A stretch of 64,000 bases of DNA from Chitinophagaceae bacterium (GTDB lineage Bacteria > Bacteroidota > Bacteroidia > Chitinophagales > Chitinophagaceae): NCBI GenBank assembly GCA_016721725.1, contig JADKHN010000006.1, positions 806,001 to 870,000 of the forward strand, written 5' to 3'. Positions 50,075 to 59,983 of this stretch are shown in pieces. The position numbers and the translations under genes are program-made. The stretch's first letter is position 1. Every line of letters begins with the position of its first letter. Under the pieces are notes generated by a model. That model was not told the DNA's origin, made no database searches, and was given only the letters and a program-made list of their open reading frames with translations.

Positions 50075-53026
50075 ATGCTGAACAGAACCACCCGTTTCTT
50101 ATCCTTTTTTCTTGCTTTAACCGCGATGGGCGGCAGTGCCTGGGCTCAGCCAACCTGGACCCTGGACCCCTTCGGCAGGGAGAAGAAACCACAGAAATTC
50201 GAAGAAAGGAAACTGGGATCAGAAAGAACGGCCGACAAGAAGTTCACGGTCGTCCGTAATGTCGTTCAGAATAATGTTACGCATTACAATTATTACTTCA
50301 ACGCCAACAACAAGGTGAACGAGGTGATTGAAAAAGCCAAGCTGGGCTATAAGGATGACTATTCAAAATTGCTTTCTTTCTATGGCTATGACCTCAGTTC
50401 AACAGCGTCTCAGAAAACCGAACTGGATTCCGTCATCATCACTTCCACCGCCGGTATCCTGCTGCACGACCTCCGTAACGACTGGATCGACAACATGTAC
50501 CTGCTGATCGGCAAAGCCTATTTTCTGAAAAAGGATTTCGATTCAGCTGCGATGACCTTTCAGTTCATCAATTACAACCTGTTCCCCCGGAAAAAAAGAG
50601 AGGAAGATAACCGGGTGGTGGGTACCAATGCATCCGCCGCCCCCGGGAATATCATATCGGTCGCCAACAAGGAGAAACGGAATATCCTGCAAAAACTCAC
50701 GGCCCTTCCGCCCAGCAGGAATGATGCCTTGATCTGGCTCATCCGGACACTGATCGAAATGGAAGAATACAGCGATGCGGCCGGTCTTATCAATACCCTG
50801 CAAAACGATCCTTACCTGCCCAAACGCCTCCGCAACGACCTTCAGGAAGTGGATGCCTATTATTTTTACAAACTGGGCAGTTATGACAGTGCGGCGGTCC
50901 ACCTCGAAAAAGCCCTCAGCAATGCGGATAACAAAGTGGACAAATCCAGGTGGGAATTCCTGCTGGCCCAATTGTATGAAATGAACGGCCGATATGACAA
51001 AGCTTCCGAATACTATATAAAAGCGGCCAAGCATACGGTTGATCCGATGATCGATATCTATTCCCGGCTCAATGAAGCGAAGATGCTGCGAGAAGGCGCC
51101 GACCCCAAAGAACTCAGCCGAACCATCGACAAATTGTCCCAGATGGGGCGTCGCGACAAATATGAGGCTTACCGGGATATCATTTATTATTCAGCTGCGC
51201 AGCTCAGTCTGCAGAAGCCCGATACAACAGCCGCCATCAATTTTTACAAGAAAAGCCTGAAATACAACGAGAGCAATATCCCCTACAAGAACAAGGCATT
51301 CCTTCAATTGGGCGATATCGCTTTCAAACGCAAGCAATACCGCCAGGCATCCGCATTTTACGACAGTCTCCAGGTGAGTGATACTTCCATCGCGGAGAGA
51401 TTGGCCCAGATCGAGACCCGGAAGAACGCCCTCACCAAGATCGTGGAAGCCATCACCAACATCGAAAGGGAAGACAGTCTCCAGCGCATCGCGGCCATGC
51501 CTCCGGCCGAAAGAGAGGATTTTCTGAAGAAGATGCTCCGCAAACTCCGCAAGGAACAGGGACTGAAGGAAGAAGTGGTCAACTCGGGCGGCGACGGCCT
51601 TAATTTCAATAACAACAACCAGCAAGCCGACCTGTTTGCCAACAGCGGGGGCGAATGGTATTTCAGCAGTAACTCCAAAAAATCCAAGGGATTCAATGAA
51701 TTCAAAACTAAATGGGGCACGCGGAACAATGTAGACAACTGGCGGCGCAAGAGCGCTTTCGAAGCGATCAATGCCGGCAACAACAATGCGCCCAATCCGG
51801 GTGATAATAAGAAAGGCGATGCCAAATCCAATACAAAGGACAATAAGAATACTGCGCCTGCCCAACTGGCCGACATCAGTTATGAATCGTTGGCCGGGAA
51901 CCTGCCGCTCACACCTGAAAAGCTGGCTGCCAGTAACGAGATCCTCTCCAATAACCTGATCACCCTCGCCAAATTGTACCAGAACGAACTGGAAGAATAC
52001 CAACTGGCCGCGGATACCTATGAGGATCACCTCAGCCGTTTCCCTGACCGACTGGCCGATGGAGATATTTTCCTAGGCTTATACTATTGCTATACCAAAC
52101 TGGGTGATAAGGAAAGGGCCGAGCTCTATAAGAATTCACTGCTCGCCAAATTCCCCAACAGCCCATCCAGCCAACTGATCAAAAATCCGGCGTCTCAGAA
52201 TACGAAGACCAAAGAGGCGGAAGCCACTGCGGTATACGACAATATCTATACCCTCTTCATCGAAGGTGATTTTGAAAAGGCCATTGCAGAAAAGAAAAAG
52301 GCGGACATCACCTTTGGCGTCAATTACTGGACACCCCAGCTGATCTATATTGAGGCACTTTACCATGTCCGTCAGCACAACGACAGTCTGGCCATTCATG
52401 GTCTGCAAACGATCGTCAGCAACTATCCCAATTCCCCGCTGAAGGAAAAGGCCCAGACCATGATCGATGTCTTGAAAAGAAGGTCGGAGATCGAGACCTA
52501 CCTGACCAATCTCCAGGTGACCAGGGATACCGAAGAAAAGATCAACGTACCGATTGACAGTCCCGTCGTGATCAAAAAACCGGCCGAGGTTCCCGTCAAA
52601 ACGGATCCGGCCAAGCCGGAGGTCAAAGCCCCGCTGACCAGCGGACCATTCGTCATGGCCCCGGGTTCACCCCACCAGGTGATGATGATCCTCGATAAAG
52701 TGGATGGCATGTATGTGAATGAAGCCAAGAACGCCCTGGATCGATACAACCGGGAGAATTATTACGGCCAGCCCATCCAGGTGAACAAGGAGAACCTGGA
52801 TGCCGACAGGAACCTGCTGCTGATCGCTTCATTCCCTGATGCAGAAGCCGCTTTACAGTATTACGACAAGATCAGAAGGGAAGCCCGGAATGAATTATCC
52901 TGGTTGCCCGCCACCAAGTATTCGTTCCTGATCATTACGGCTCAGAATCTTGAGCTGCTGAAGGGTAACAAGAATATCATCGGCTACAAAACCTTGTTAA
53001 ATACACAATATCCCAACCGGTTTTAA
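50075..53026 (+). CDS. type IX secretion system PorW/SprE-like TPR protein
   Basis: The 983-residue protein has a signal peptide (1-24, ending AWAQ) and is built largely of tetratricopeptide-like helical pairs, for example NDWIDNMYLLIGKAYFLKKDFDSAAMTF, YYFYKLGSYDSAAVHLEKAL and KAFLQLGDIAFKRKQYRQASAFY. Length, repeat layout and the C-terminal FPDAEAALQYYDKIR/NLELLKGNK region (a SPOR-like ending) match SprE/PorW of the T9SS/gliding machinery. SprE is usually a lipoprotein, but no lipobox Cys is evident here. It probably supports secretion of CTD-bearing proteins such as the PKD protein at 39 kb. A Pro/Lys-rich linker precedes the C-terminal domain. Confidence 0.85.
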   Translation: MLNRTTRFLSFFLALTAMGGSAWAQPTWTLDPFGREKKPQKFEERKLGSERTADKKFTVVRNVVQNNVTHYNYYFNANNKVNEVIEKAKLGYKDDYSKLLSFYGYDLSSTASQKTELDSVIITSTAGILLHDLRNDWIDNMYLLIGKAYFLKKDFDSAAMTFQFINYNLFPRKKREEDNRVVGTNASAAPGNIISVANKEKRNILQKLTALPPSRNDALIWLIRTLIEMEEYSDAAGLINTLQNDPYLPKRLRNDLQEVDAYYFYKLGSYDSAAVHLEKALSNADNKVDKSRWEFLLAQLYEMNGRYDKASEYYIKAAKHTVDPMIDIYSRLNEAKMLREGADPKELSRTIDKLSQMGRRDKYEAYRDIIYYSAAQLSLQKPDTTAAINFYKKSLKYNESNIPYKNKAFLQLGDIAFKRKQYRQASAFYDSLQVSDTSIAERLAQIETRKNALTKIVEAITNIEREDSLQRIAAMPPAEREDFLKKMLRKLRKEQGLKEEVVNSGGDGLNFNNNNQQADLFANSGGEWYFSSNSKKSKGFNEFKTKWGTRNNVDNWRRKSAFEAINAGNNNAPNPGDNKKGDAKSNTKDNKNTAPAQLADISYESLAGNLPLTPEKLAASNEILSNNLITLAKLYQNELEEYQLAADTYEDHLSRFPDRLADGDIFLGLYYCYTKLGDKERAELYKNSLLAKFPNSPSSQLIKNPASQNTKTKEAEATAVYDNIYTLFIEGDFEKAIAEKKKADITFGVNYWTPQLIYIEALYHVRQHNDSLAIHGLQTIVSNYPNSPLKEKAQTMIDVLKRRSEIETYLTNLQVTRDTEEKINVPIDSPVVIKKPAEVPVKTDPAKPEVKAPLTSGPFVMAPGSPHQVMMILDKVDGMYVNEAKNALDRYNRENYYGQPIQVNKENLDADRNLLLIASFPDAEAALQYYDKIRREARNELSWLPATKYSFLIITAQNLELLKGNKNIIGYKTLLNTQYPNRF

Positions 53027-53126
53027 CAGTAAGGTGATATTACCCTCCGGAACCAGGGGGTATTTTTGAGTGTGCGGATTTCACACAGGAAGTACATCGT
53101 AAATAACAGAACATTTAACTCATTCC

Positions 53127-55511
53127 ATGAAACGTTCGGTCAAAATCATGTGGCGCATCTTCGGAGGGGGATTCCTGCTTTTTTTCCTGATGCTCCTCAG
53201 CGCCAATTTCGGATTGTTCGGCAAAATGCCTTCTGTTGAAGAACTCCAGAACCCGGAAGCCGACCTGGCCAGCGAGATCTATACCAGCGATGGTGTACTC
53301 ATGGGAAAATATTATGCAGAGAACAGAAGCGAGGTCAAATACCATGAGATATCCCCCAATGTGATCAATGCGCTCATCGCCACGGAAGACGAACGTTTTT
53401 ATGATCATTCGGGTATCGATGCCCAGGCGCTTGCCAGGGTAGTGTTCACCCTCGGAACCCAGGGTGGTGGCAGTACGCTTACGCAACAACTGGCCAAGAT
53501 GATGCTGGGCCAGGGCAGGGCCAATATTTTTGTCAGGGGCATTCAAAAACTGAAAGAATGGATCGTAGCCGTAAAACTGGAAAGGAATTTCACCAAGGAA
53601 GAGATCATCACCCTGTACCTGAACCGGGCTCCCTGGGGTAATGTTTACGGGATCCGCAATGCGGCCCGGACCTATTTCCAGAAAGAACCCAAAGACCTTA
53701 AAGTGGAAGAAGCCGCTGTGCTCATCGGCATGCTGAAGGGATTCATCTATAATCCCATCGGACATCCCAAGGCCTCGCTGGACAGAAGGAATACGGTGAT
53801 CAACCAGATGGTGGTCTGCCAGCAACATTTCCTCACGGAAGAACAGGCGGCCGCATTAAAAGCGAAACCGCTGATCACCAATTATAAGAAGATCGATGAG
53901 AATATCGGCATTGCCCCGTATTTCCGAACCGTGCTGGCGGACAGGCTGAAAGAATGGTGCAAGAATCACAAGAACCCCAAGACCGGTGAACCGTATAACC
54001 TTTACCGCGACGGACTGAAGATCTATACAACCATCGACTCCCGCATGCAACAATATGCTGAAGAAGCCGTGGTACAGCATATGCCGGTGATCCAGAAAAA
54101 GCTCGACTGGATCATGAAGAATAACGGCGCCCGCATCTGGAAGGGACATGAAAGCGTGATCGAAGCGGCGTTCAAATACACCGAACGCTGGAAGAACATG
54201 AAAGAAGAGGAGATCAAGGAAGAGGAGATCATCAAATCATTCTATGTTCCGGTTCCGATGAAAGTATTCACCTGGAATGCCAAACGTGTGAAGGATACGG
54301 TGATGACGCCATTCGATTCGATCAAATACCACAAACAATTATTACAGACCTCCTTTGCCGCCATCGATCCGCATACCGGTGAAGTGAAATGCTGGGTGGG
54401 CGGAATTGATTTCAAGTGGTTCAAGTTCGATCACGTGACCGCGCAGCGTCAGGTGGGTTCCACATTCAAACCATTCATCTATACGCTGGCTGTCGAAGAG
54501 GCCGGTTATACCCCGGAAACCGTGATCCCCGGGGGCTCGCTTACCTTAGGGGGCAAGACCATCACAGGCGGTGCCGGCACGGTGGCCTATTGCCTGGCCC
54601 ATTCAAAGAATATCGCCGCCTGGAGGCTGATCGGGCAGATCGGTGTGAAGCGGACCATTGAATTCGTGCAGAACTGCGGGATCAAGGCCAAACTCCCACC
54701 CTACTATTCCATCGGACTGGGATCCGCGGAGATCCCGATGCTGGAAATGCTGCAGGGTTATACCATGTTCCCCAACAAGGGCCTGAACATCGAACCGCTG
54801 GTGATGACCCGGATCGAAGATAAAAGCGGTAACCTGCTGGAAGAATTCAGTTCCGCTCCCAAACAGGTGATCAGTGAGGCTGATGCCTATACCATGGTCA
54901 AACTCATGCAGGGTGTGATCCAGTTCGGTACGGCCCGTTTACTGAACGGATATTCCATACCGGTACAGAAAGCCGGAAAGACCGGTACCACCAACAACAA
55001 TACCGACGGCTGGTTCATAGGCTATACGCCGGAGTTACTGGCGGGTACCTGGGTCGGTTGCGATGATCCCTTCATCCGCATCTACGCCAACAATGCCGGC
55101 GGAGCGGAGATGTCGGCGCCCAAATGGGGCATTTTCATGAGTAAGGTCTATGCAGATAAGAAGCTGGGTTTCGGCAAAGTGAAGGAATTTGAAAAGCCTT
55201 CCGAATTCTCGAATGACCCGATCTATGCCGATCAGAACCTGGCCCGTTACTTCATGGAGGGCGACAGCACCACACTCGATGAAGGCAACGGAGATGCCGG
55301 CGATTTCATCTATACCCCCATGCCGCCAGACACTTCACACGAAAAGATCGCCATTGAAAGCGAGATCCCCAGGATCGACAGCAATAACAAGGCGAAGAGA
55401 CCCGATGATAAGAAAGACAATAAACTTCCCACACCGGGAATCAAACCTCCCGAAGACAAGAACAAAAAGCTGGTAAAGCCCGACAAGCCCAAGCCTTCAA
55501 CGGATTACTAA
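53127..55511 (+). CDS. class A penicillin-binding protein 1A
   Basis: The 794-residue bifunctional peptidoglycan synthase has one N-terminal membrane helix (about 8-28). The GT51 glycosyltransferase domain shows ATEDERFYDHSGID, GGSTLTQQLAK and KEEIITLYLNRAPWG. The transpeptidase has nucleophile motif STFKPFIY (SxxK), AHSKNIA (SxN) and KTGTTNNNTDGWFIGYTPE (KTG). The C-terminal 70 residues are low-complexity Lys/Pro/Asp-rich. It polymerises and crosslinks peptidoglycan outside the inner membrane. A hairpin with T-rich tails follows the stop, shared with the convergent tRNA-Leu gene. Confidence 0.95.
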   Translation: MKRSVKIMWRIFGGGFLLFFLMLLSANFGLFGKMPSVEELQNPEADLASEIYTSDGVLMGKYYAENRSEVKYHEISPNVINALIATEDERFYDHSGIDAQALARVVFTLGTQGGGSTLTQQLAKMMLGQGRANIFVRGIQKLKEWIVAVKLERNFTKEEIITLYLNRAPWGNVYGIRNAARTYFQKEPKDLKVEEAAVLIGMLKGFIYNPIGHPKASLDRRNTVINQMVVCQQHFLTEEQAAALKAKPLITNYKKIDENIGIAPYFRTVLADRLKEWCKNHKNPKTGEPYNLYRDGLKIYTTIDSRMQQYAEEAVVQHMPVIQKKLDWIMKNNGARIWKGHESVIEAAFKYTERWKNMKEEEIKEEEIIKSFYVPVPMKVFTWNAKRVKDTVMTPFDSIKYHKQLLQTSFAAIDPHTGEVKCWVGGIDFKWFKFDHVTAQRQVGSTFKPFIYTLAVEEAGYTPETVIPGGSLTLGGKTITGGAGTVAYCLAHSKNIAAWRLIGQIGVKRTIEFVQNCGIKAKLPPYYSIGLGSAEIPMLEMLQGYTMFPNKGLNIEPLVMTRIEDKSGNLLEEFSSAPKQVISEADAYTMVKLMQGVIQFGTARLLNGYSIPVQKAGKTGTTNNNTDGWFIGYTPELLAGTWVGCDDPFIRIYANNAGGAEMSAPKWGIFMSKVYADKKLGFGKVKEFEKPSEFSNDPIYADQNLARYFMEGDSTTLDEGNGDAGDFIYTPMPPDTSHEKIAIESEIPRIDSNNKAKRPDDKKDNKLPTPGIKPPEDKNKKLVKPDKPKPSTDY

Positions 55512-55514
55512 TTA

Positions 55515-55544
55515 AAAAAGCGACAATTGATTGTCGCTTTTTTT
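55515..55544. terminator. bidirectional terminator between the PBP1A gene and tRNA-Leu
   Basis: AAGCGACAA pairs with TTGTCGCTT over a TTGA loop, with A-run before and T-run after, so it can serve both converging transcripts. Confidence 0.85.
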
Positions 55545-55545
55545 G

Positions 55546-55631
55546 TACTCGGGATGGGAGTTGAACCCACACTCACATTACTGTGAACAGGATTTTAAGT
55601 CCTGCGTGTCTACCAGTTCCACCACCCGAGT
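55546..55631 (-). tRNA. tRNA-Leu (anticodon UAA)
   Basis: The 86-nt gene has acceptor stem ACTCGGG/CCCGAGT, D-loop AACTGGTAGAC, anticodon loop CTTAAAA with TAA, a long variable arm typical of Leu, and T-arm GTGGGTTCAACTCCCAT. Discriminator is A; CCA is not encoded. Confidence 0.95.
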
Positions 55632-55641
55632 GCTTGGTAGT

Positions 55642-55670
55642 GAAAAAAAATCCCGACAGGTGTCGGGATT
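55642..55670 (-). terminator. terminator between tRNA-Gly and tRNA-Leu
   Basis: On the minus strand AATCCCGACA pairs perfectly with TGTCGGGATT (2-base loop) and is followed by eight Ts. It lies downstream of tRNA-Gly and directly upstream of tRNA-Leu, so the two tRNAs may be separate transcripts. Confidence 0.75.
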
Positions 55671-55677
55671 GAATCTG

Positions 55678-55750
<73 letters not shown>

Positions 55751-55818
55751 AGGAGAGATAAGAACTTACCCGTTTTTTGGGATGGCAAAAATACGGCTTG
55801 TATCAAAACAACAAAATT

Positions 55819-56022
55819 TTATTTGTACTTGGGATTGTACTGGGTATTCTCCGGTACATTCACCTTGGGAGCACCCTTGTAACGGTGTGTATACAGGCTG
55901 TAACAGCCGCCCAAAACGAAAACGATCACAATGAATACCTGGCAGAACCAGATGAACCTGGATGAAGATACCCAGTTGTGGGTGAAATCCTTGTGCCTGT
56001 TATCGATAACTTCTTGTTCCAT
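55819..56022 (-). CDS. small single-pass membrane protein
   Basis: The 67-residue protein has a charged N-terminus (EQEVIDNRHKDF), one membrane helix (about 24-42) and a short Lys/Pro-rich tail. I do not recognise a family. Support for it being real is a consensus -7 TATTTTTG (56042-56049, minus strand) placed 20 bases before the ATG, and normal composition. It lies between tRNA-Gly and the glycosyltransferase gene. Confidence 0.55.
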   Translation of the reverse strand: MEQEVIDNRHKDFTHNWVSSSRFIWFCQVFIVIVFVLGGCYSLYTHRYKGAPKVNVPENTQYNPKYK

Positions 56023-56041
56023 TAGCGTTTAGTTTGCGTTG

Positions 56042-56049
56042 CAAAAATA
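56042..56049 (-). promoter_or_regulatory. TAnnTTTG -7 element of the 67-residue membrane protein gene
   Basis: TATTTTTG on the minus strand, 19-20 bases before the ATG at 56022. Confidence 0.55.
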
Positions 56050-56070
56050 AGGGCTTACGGTTAAATTTGA

Positions 56071-57177
56071 TTATTTGTTTCCCACAATTTCTGAAAACCG
56101 GGTCTTCTTCCGGATAAAGTAGGCCCAGGCCACCGACCCTTTAAACCATCCCAGCAATTTGCCGGACTTTTTTACCGGATAAACGGATCGATTACGGTGA
56201 AAGAAAAGCCAGCCCCAAAAATGAAACTGGGCCTTATATACCGCAATGAAATATCCCGTATCGCCGCTGAACAAACCCCGCCAGGCCGAAGCCAGGTCGA
56301 GCATTATACGCAAGGGAATTTTCCATAATACCTCCCGCAGATTGGAATTTTTAGTCAGCATAACGAGGTTATTCCGGAAATTGAGAAAGGTCTTACGACT
56401 ATTGCCCTGCGGTAATGTGCCACCGCCCACATGAAAAACAACCGAGGCCGGTTGTACATAGACCCTGTACCCGGCAAGCTGGATCCTCCAACATAGATCG
56501 ATCTCTTCCTGGTGAGCGAAAAAGAACTCATCAAAGCCTTTTAACTCATGAAAAACGGCAGCCCTGATGAATAATGCCGCCCCACTGGCCCAGAAACAGG
56601 GAACTGCATGGTCATATTGCCCGTGATCTTCTTCGCAAACCTCAAAGATCCTGCCGCGGGCGAATGGATAGCCCAGATGATCAAGCCAGCCACCACAGGC
56701 TCCGGCATATTCGAACCGGTCACGGTCATGATAAGACCTGAGTTTGGGTTGACAGACTGCGATCGAGTGATCGGTTTGCATCAGTTCAATGACCGGATCG
56801 ATCCATCCGGGGGTTACCTCCACATCACTGTTCAATAAAATGTAATAATCGCTGCAAACCTCTTTCAATGCGGTATTATAGCCCCTGGCGAACCCCAGGT
56901 TACTGCTGATCTGAATGATCTCAACCTGTGGGAACCGGCGTTTCAGCAGATCGACAGAGTCATCCGTTGATGCATTGTCTGCTACGATCACCCTTTTATT
57001 CTCATATTCCGTGGCCAATACAAAAGGGAGGAAACGTTCCAGGAACTGCCGGCCATTCCAGTTCAGGATGACGATCGCCACAGAAGGGGTCCCGTTTTTA
57101 ATGGGCAGCTCAGAATCAGCAACATCCGGGAACTGGTCCTGAGTGTGTTCAAGAGATGAAGATCCGTTCATGGGCAT
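56071..57177 (-). CDS. family 2 glycosyltransferase
   Basis: The 368-residue protein has a GT-A fold: VAIVILNWNGRQFLERFLP at the start, IVADNASTDDSVDLL, and LLNSDVEVTPGWIDPVIEL, which carries the metal-binding Asp pair. FFAHQEEIDLCWRIQLAGYRVYV (the ED-x-x-x-R-like acceptor motif) follows. It resembles rhamnosyltransferase-like GT2 enzymes that build surface polysaccharide or O-antigen. There are no clear membrane helices beyond a hydrophobic patch in the C-terminal 80 residues. An N-terminal extension of about 30 residues is present. It stands alone, so donor and acceptor are unknown. Confidence 0.9.
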   Translation of the reverse strand: MPMNGSSSLEHTQDQFPDVADSELPIKNGTPSVAIVILNWNGRQFLERFLPFVLATEYENKRVIVADNASTDDSVDLLKRRFPQVEIIQISSNLGFARGYNTALKEVCSDYYILLNSDVEVTPGWIDPVIELMQTDHSIAVCQPKLRSYHDRDRFEYAGACGGWLDHLGYPFARGRIFEVCEEDHGQYDHAVPCFWASGAALFIRAAVFHELKGFDEFFFAHQEEIDLCWRIQLAGYRVYVQPASVVFHVGGGTLPQGNSRKTFLNFRNNLVMLTKNSNLREVLWKIPLRIMLDLASAWRGLFSGDTGYFIAVYKAQFHFWGWLFFHRNRSVYPVKKSGKLLGWFKGSVAWAYFIRKKTRFSEIVGNK

Positions 57178-57310
57178 TGGTGTCGGGCTTATGGGTTGGG
57201 TTCAACAAATTTACTTAATTCTATATCTACCCGTCATATTTCTTATTCCTGAAGCAAAACCTTTATCCTCCCCATCCACTCAGGCACTATCTTTATACAT
57301 TACACTTTTT

Positions 57311-57373
57311 TCATTGGTCATTGGTCATTGCTTATTGCCTATTGCAGATTGCCCATATTCCCTTGCTCATTGA
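57311..57373. repeat. heptamer array TCATTGG/TTATTGC, nine units
   Basis: In-phase 7-bp units: TCATTGG, TCATTGG, TCATTGC, TTATTGC, CTATTGC, AGATTGC, CCATATT, CCCTTGC, TCATTGA. It lies in the divergent gap between the glycosyltransferase and the sensor kinase genes. Confidence 0.75.
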
Positions 57374-57427
57374 CCCTTACCCCATGCCCCTCATCCGTCT
57401 CATCCATTAATTGCTTATTTTTAATCC

Positions 57428-58582
57428 ATGTTTACCCAAATACTGAACTGGCGGACAGGATTAGCGGCCATAGCCATTGCTATAGTCACCGGGACCATTT
57501 TCTATTCCAATTACCTCTCCAAAAAGATCGAACAGGATGAACGGAAAAAAGTGAATGTTTGGGTTGAATCCCTCAAGACCAAGATCGCTACGGAAGATCC
57601 GGCAACGATCAATTTCGCCAATATGATCGCTGCCGATAACCAGGAGATCCCCATCATCGAGACCGATGAAAAGGACAATCCCTCTGGTATTTCCAAGAAC
57701 CTCGATAGTGTCCTGATCAGCAAAGACAGCCTGTACCTGAAAAAAAAAGTGGCGGAATTCAAACAACTGCACGACCCCCTTATCGTTGAGATCAATAAGG
57801 ACCCCCTGATCATCAACAAATATTATTACGGCGATTCCGACCTGCTGCAGGAAGTACGCTATTACCCGATCGTACAATTGCTGATCGTAGCCCTGTTCAT
57901 CATCATCACCCTCATCACGGTCACGATCAGGAACAAATCCACCCAGAATCAGGTCTGGGCCGGCATGGCCAAGGAAACAGCCCACCAGCTGGGAACCCCC
58001 CTATCCTCCCTCCAGGGATGGGTGGAGATGCTGAAAGAGAACCCGGGCAATGAAAAGATCGCGGCGGAGATGAGCAAGGATGTGGACCGGCTCAAACTGG
58101 TCAGCGACCGTTTCGGAAAGATCGGCAGTACGCCGCAGCTTGAGGAAATGAACCTGATCGAACAGATCGAGAACATGGTCACTTATATCAGGCGCAGGGC
58201 AACGGACAAGGTCAGTTTTACCCTGCATAATACCGGTAACCATGACGTGACGGCGCTGATCAATGGCCACTTGTTCGACTGGGTGATCGAGAACCTCCTG
58301 AAGAACGCGCTGGATGCCATGGACGGCAAAGGCGCCATCGATATCTATATCAAGAACGACCCCACCCAGGTGACCATCGATGTGGCCGATACCGGGAAGG
58401 GCATCAGCAAACATAACCTGTCCAAAGTGTTCAAGCCCGGTTTTACTACCAAAAAAAGGGGCTGGGGGCTGGGGCTCAGCCTGTCCAAACGCATCATTGA
58501 ACAATATCACAAGGGGGAACTATTCGTCAAAACTTCCGAACCGGGCAAGGGTACTACTTTCCGCATCGTACTGAAAAAATAG
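57428..58582 (+). CDS. membrane sensor histidine kinase with extracytoplasmic domain
   Basis: The 384-residue kinase has two membrane helices (about 10-28 and 145-166) flanking an extracytoplasmic region of about 115 residues. The cytoplasmic part has the dimerisation helix WAGMAKETAHQLGTPLSSLQGW with His at about 186. The N-box is VIENLLKNALDAM, G1 VADTGKGI, F-box KVFKPGFTTKKRG and G2 GWGLGLSLSKRII. It is a HisKA-type kinase, different from the HisKA_3 kinases at 23-28 kb. No HAMP domain and no adjacent response regulator are seen, so it is an orphan kinase with unknown signal and partner. Confidence 0.9.
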   Translation: MFTQILNWRTGLAAIAIAIVTGTIFYSNYLSKKIEQDERKKVNVWVESLKTKIATEDPATINFANMIAADNQEIPIIETDEKDNPSGISKNLDSVLISKDSLYLKKKVAEFKQLHDPLIVEINKDPLIINKYYYGDSDLLQEVRYYPIVQLLIVALFIIITLITVTIRNKSTQNQVWAGMAKETAHQLGTPLSSLQGWVEMLKENPGNEKIAAEMSKDVDRLKLVSDRFGKIGSTPQLEEMNLIEQIENMVTYIRRRATDKVSFTLHNTGNHDVTALINGHLFDWVIENLLKNALDAMDGKGAIDIYIKNDPTQVTIDVADTGKGISKHNLSKVFKPGFTTKKRGWGLGLSLSKRIIEQYHKGELFVKTSEPGKGTTFRIVLKK

Positions 58583-58634
58583 GCCGTTCAGCTGATCAGC
58601 CTGTTTTTTGTTTTTTTATGCCCGCTTAAAATTT

Positions 58635-58642
58635 TACCTTTG
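58635..58642 (+). promoter_or_regulatory. TAnnTTTG -7 element before tRNA-Leu(GAG)
   Basis: TACCTTTG lies about 52 bases before the tRNA 5' end. A TTTG 24 bases upstream is rather far for a good -33. Confidence 0.5.
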
Positions 58643-58693
58643 CAAAACCTCAAAAAACGGGAAACCCGTTTTACAATAAATACCAATAGGCAT

Positions 58694-58777
58694 GCGGCGA
58701 TGGCGAAATTGGTAGACGCACTACTTTGAGGTGGTAGCGCCCGAAAGGGTGTGGGAGTTCGAATCTCCTTTGCCGCA
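58694..58777 (+). tRNA. tRNA-Leu (anticodon GAG)
   Basis: The 84-nt gene has acceptor stem GCGGCGA/TTGCCGC (one G-T), D-region GAAATTGGTAGACGC, anticodon loop TTGAGGT with GAG, a long class II variable arm and T-arm GGGAGTTCGAATCTCC. Discriminator A; no encoded CCA. Confidence 0.95.
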
Positions 58778-58783
58778 CGAACT

Positions 58784-58813
58784 AAGCGAAGTATTTTACT
58801 TCGCTTTTTTTTA
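58784..58813 (+). terminator. terminator after tRNA-Leu(GAG)
   Basis: A 10-bp perfect stem (AAGCGAAGTA / TACTTCGCTT) with a TTT loop, then Ts. It is only 6 bases beyond the tRNA. Confidence 0.9.
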
Positions 58814-58831
58814 TCTTGTAAAAAAATACCC

Positions 58832-59983
58832 ATGACTACAGAGATCAAATGCCCCCATTGCGGACATGAATTTGAGCTGAACGAAAGTCTGAAACTGGAG
58901 GTTGAAAAAGAACTGCGTGGTAAAATGCTCGACTGGCAGAAGAAAAAAGAAGAGGAATTTGACAAACAGCGTTCCGATATCGCCCAGGCCGCAACTAAAA
59001 AGGTATCCGAGGAATTGACAGCCAAAATGCGGATGATGGAAGAAGAGTCACACATCAAAACACAGCAATTGCATGACCTTCAGAAAAAGGAACTGGAACT
59101 CCTGAGGGACAAATCGGCCCTGGAAGAAAAACAGAAGAATTTCGAGATGGAACTGGAAAAAAGATTCCTCGAAAAACGCAAGGAGATCGAAGACAGCGCC
59201 ATCAAGCGGGAACAGGAAATGTTCGACCTGAAGACCAAGGAATATAAGCTGCAGATGGAGCAACAGCAAAAACTCATTGAAGAACTGAAACGCAAGAGTG
59301 AACAGGGCAGTATGCAATTACAGGGTGAAAGCCAGGAAAAATTACTGGAAGATATCCTCCGGGAAAACTTCCCGTTCGACCTCATCGAAGAAGTAGGCAA
59401 AGGTGTTGAAGGGGCCGATTGCATCCAGAGCATCCGCAACAACGCCGGGCATCTTTGCGGAAGGATCATCTACGAAAGCAAACGCACGAAGGCCTGGAGC
59501 AATAACTGGATCGAGAAGCTGAAGGCCGACAAACGCCATACCGGTGCCGATGTGGCGATCCTGGTCACCCAGGCCTTCCCGAAAGATATGGACCGCTTCG
59601 GAGAAAAGGACGGCATCTGGATCTGTAATTTCAGCGAGGTCGGCAGCGTAGCCTACTTGTTGCGCAACGGGATCCTGAAGATCCATGAGATCCAAAAGGC
59701 GCAGGAAGGCAAGGGCGACAAGATGCAGATGCTCTATGATTTCCTGACCGGGAATGAATTCCGCGGACAGATGGAAGCCATCGTGGAAGGATTCATGTCG
59801 ATGAAACATTCCATCAGCCGGGAACGCATCCAAATGGAGAAGATCTGGAAGGAACGGGAGAAACAACTGGAAAAAGTACTGATCAGCACCAGCGGGATGT
59901 ATGGTTCGGTGAAAGGCATCGCGGGCGCTTCGGTCGGCGACATTCCCTTACTGGAAGGCGAAACCCTGCCCGACGAGGAATGA
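58832..59983 (+). CDS. DUF2130 coiled-coil protein with N-terminal zinc finger
   Basis: The 383-residue protein starts at the ATG at 58832 (an earlier in-frame ATG lies inside the tRNA and is rejected). It has an N-terminal CPHCGHEF metal-binding motif and a long charged coiled coil (about 20-180). A C-terminal DUF2130 domain contains GADCIQSIRNNAGHLCGRIIYESKRTKAWSNNWIEKL and GADVAILVTQAFP. That domain looks like a PD-(D/E)xK nuclease-type core (D..E.K within IIYESKRTK). The family is broadly distributed but its function is not established. The stop overlaps the next gene start (ATGA). Confidence 0.9.
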   Translation: MTTEIKCPHCGHEFELNESLKLEVEKELRGKMLDWQKKKEEEFDKQRSDIAQAATKKVSEELTAKMRMMEEESHIKTQQLHDLQKKELELLRDKSALEEKQKNFEMELEKRFLEKRKEIEDSAIKREQEMFDLKTKEYKLQMEQQQKLIEELKRKSEQGSMQLQGESQEKLLEDILRENFPFDLIEEVGKGVEGADCIQSIRNNAGHLCGRIIYESKRTKAWSNNWIEKLKADKRHTGADVAILVTQAFPKDMDRFGEKDGIWICNFSEVGSVAYLLRNGILKIHEIQKAQEGKGDKMQMLYDFLTGNEFRGQMEAIVEGFMSMKHSISRERIQMEKIWKEREKQLEKVLISTSGMYGSVKGIAGASVGDIPLLEGETLPDEE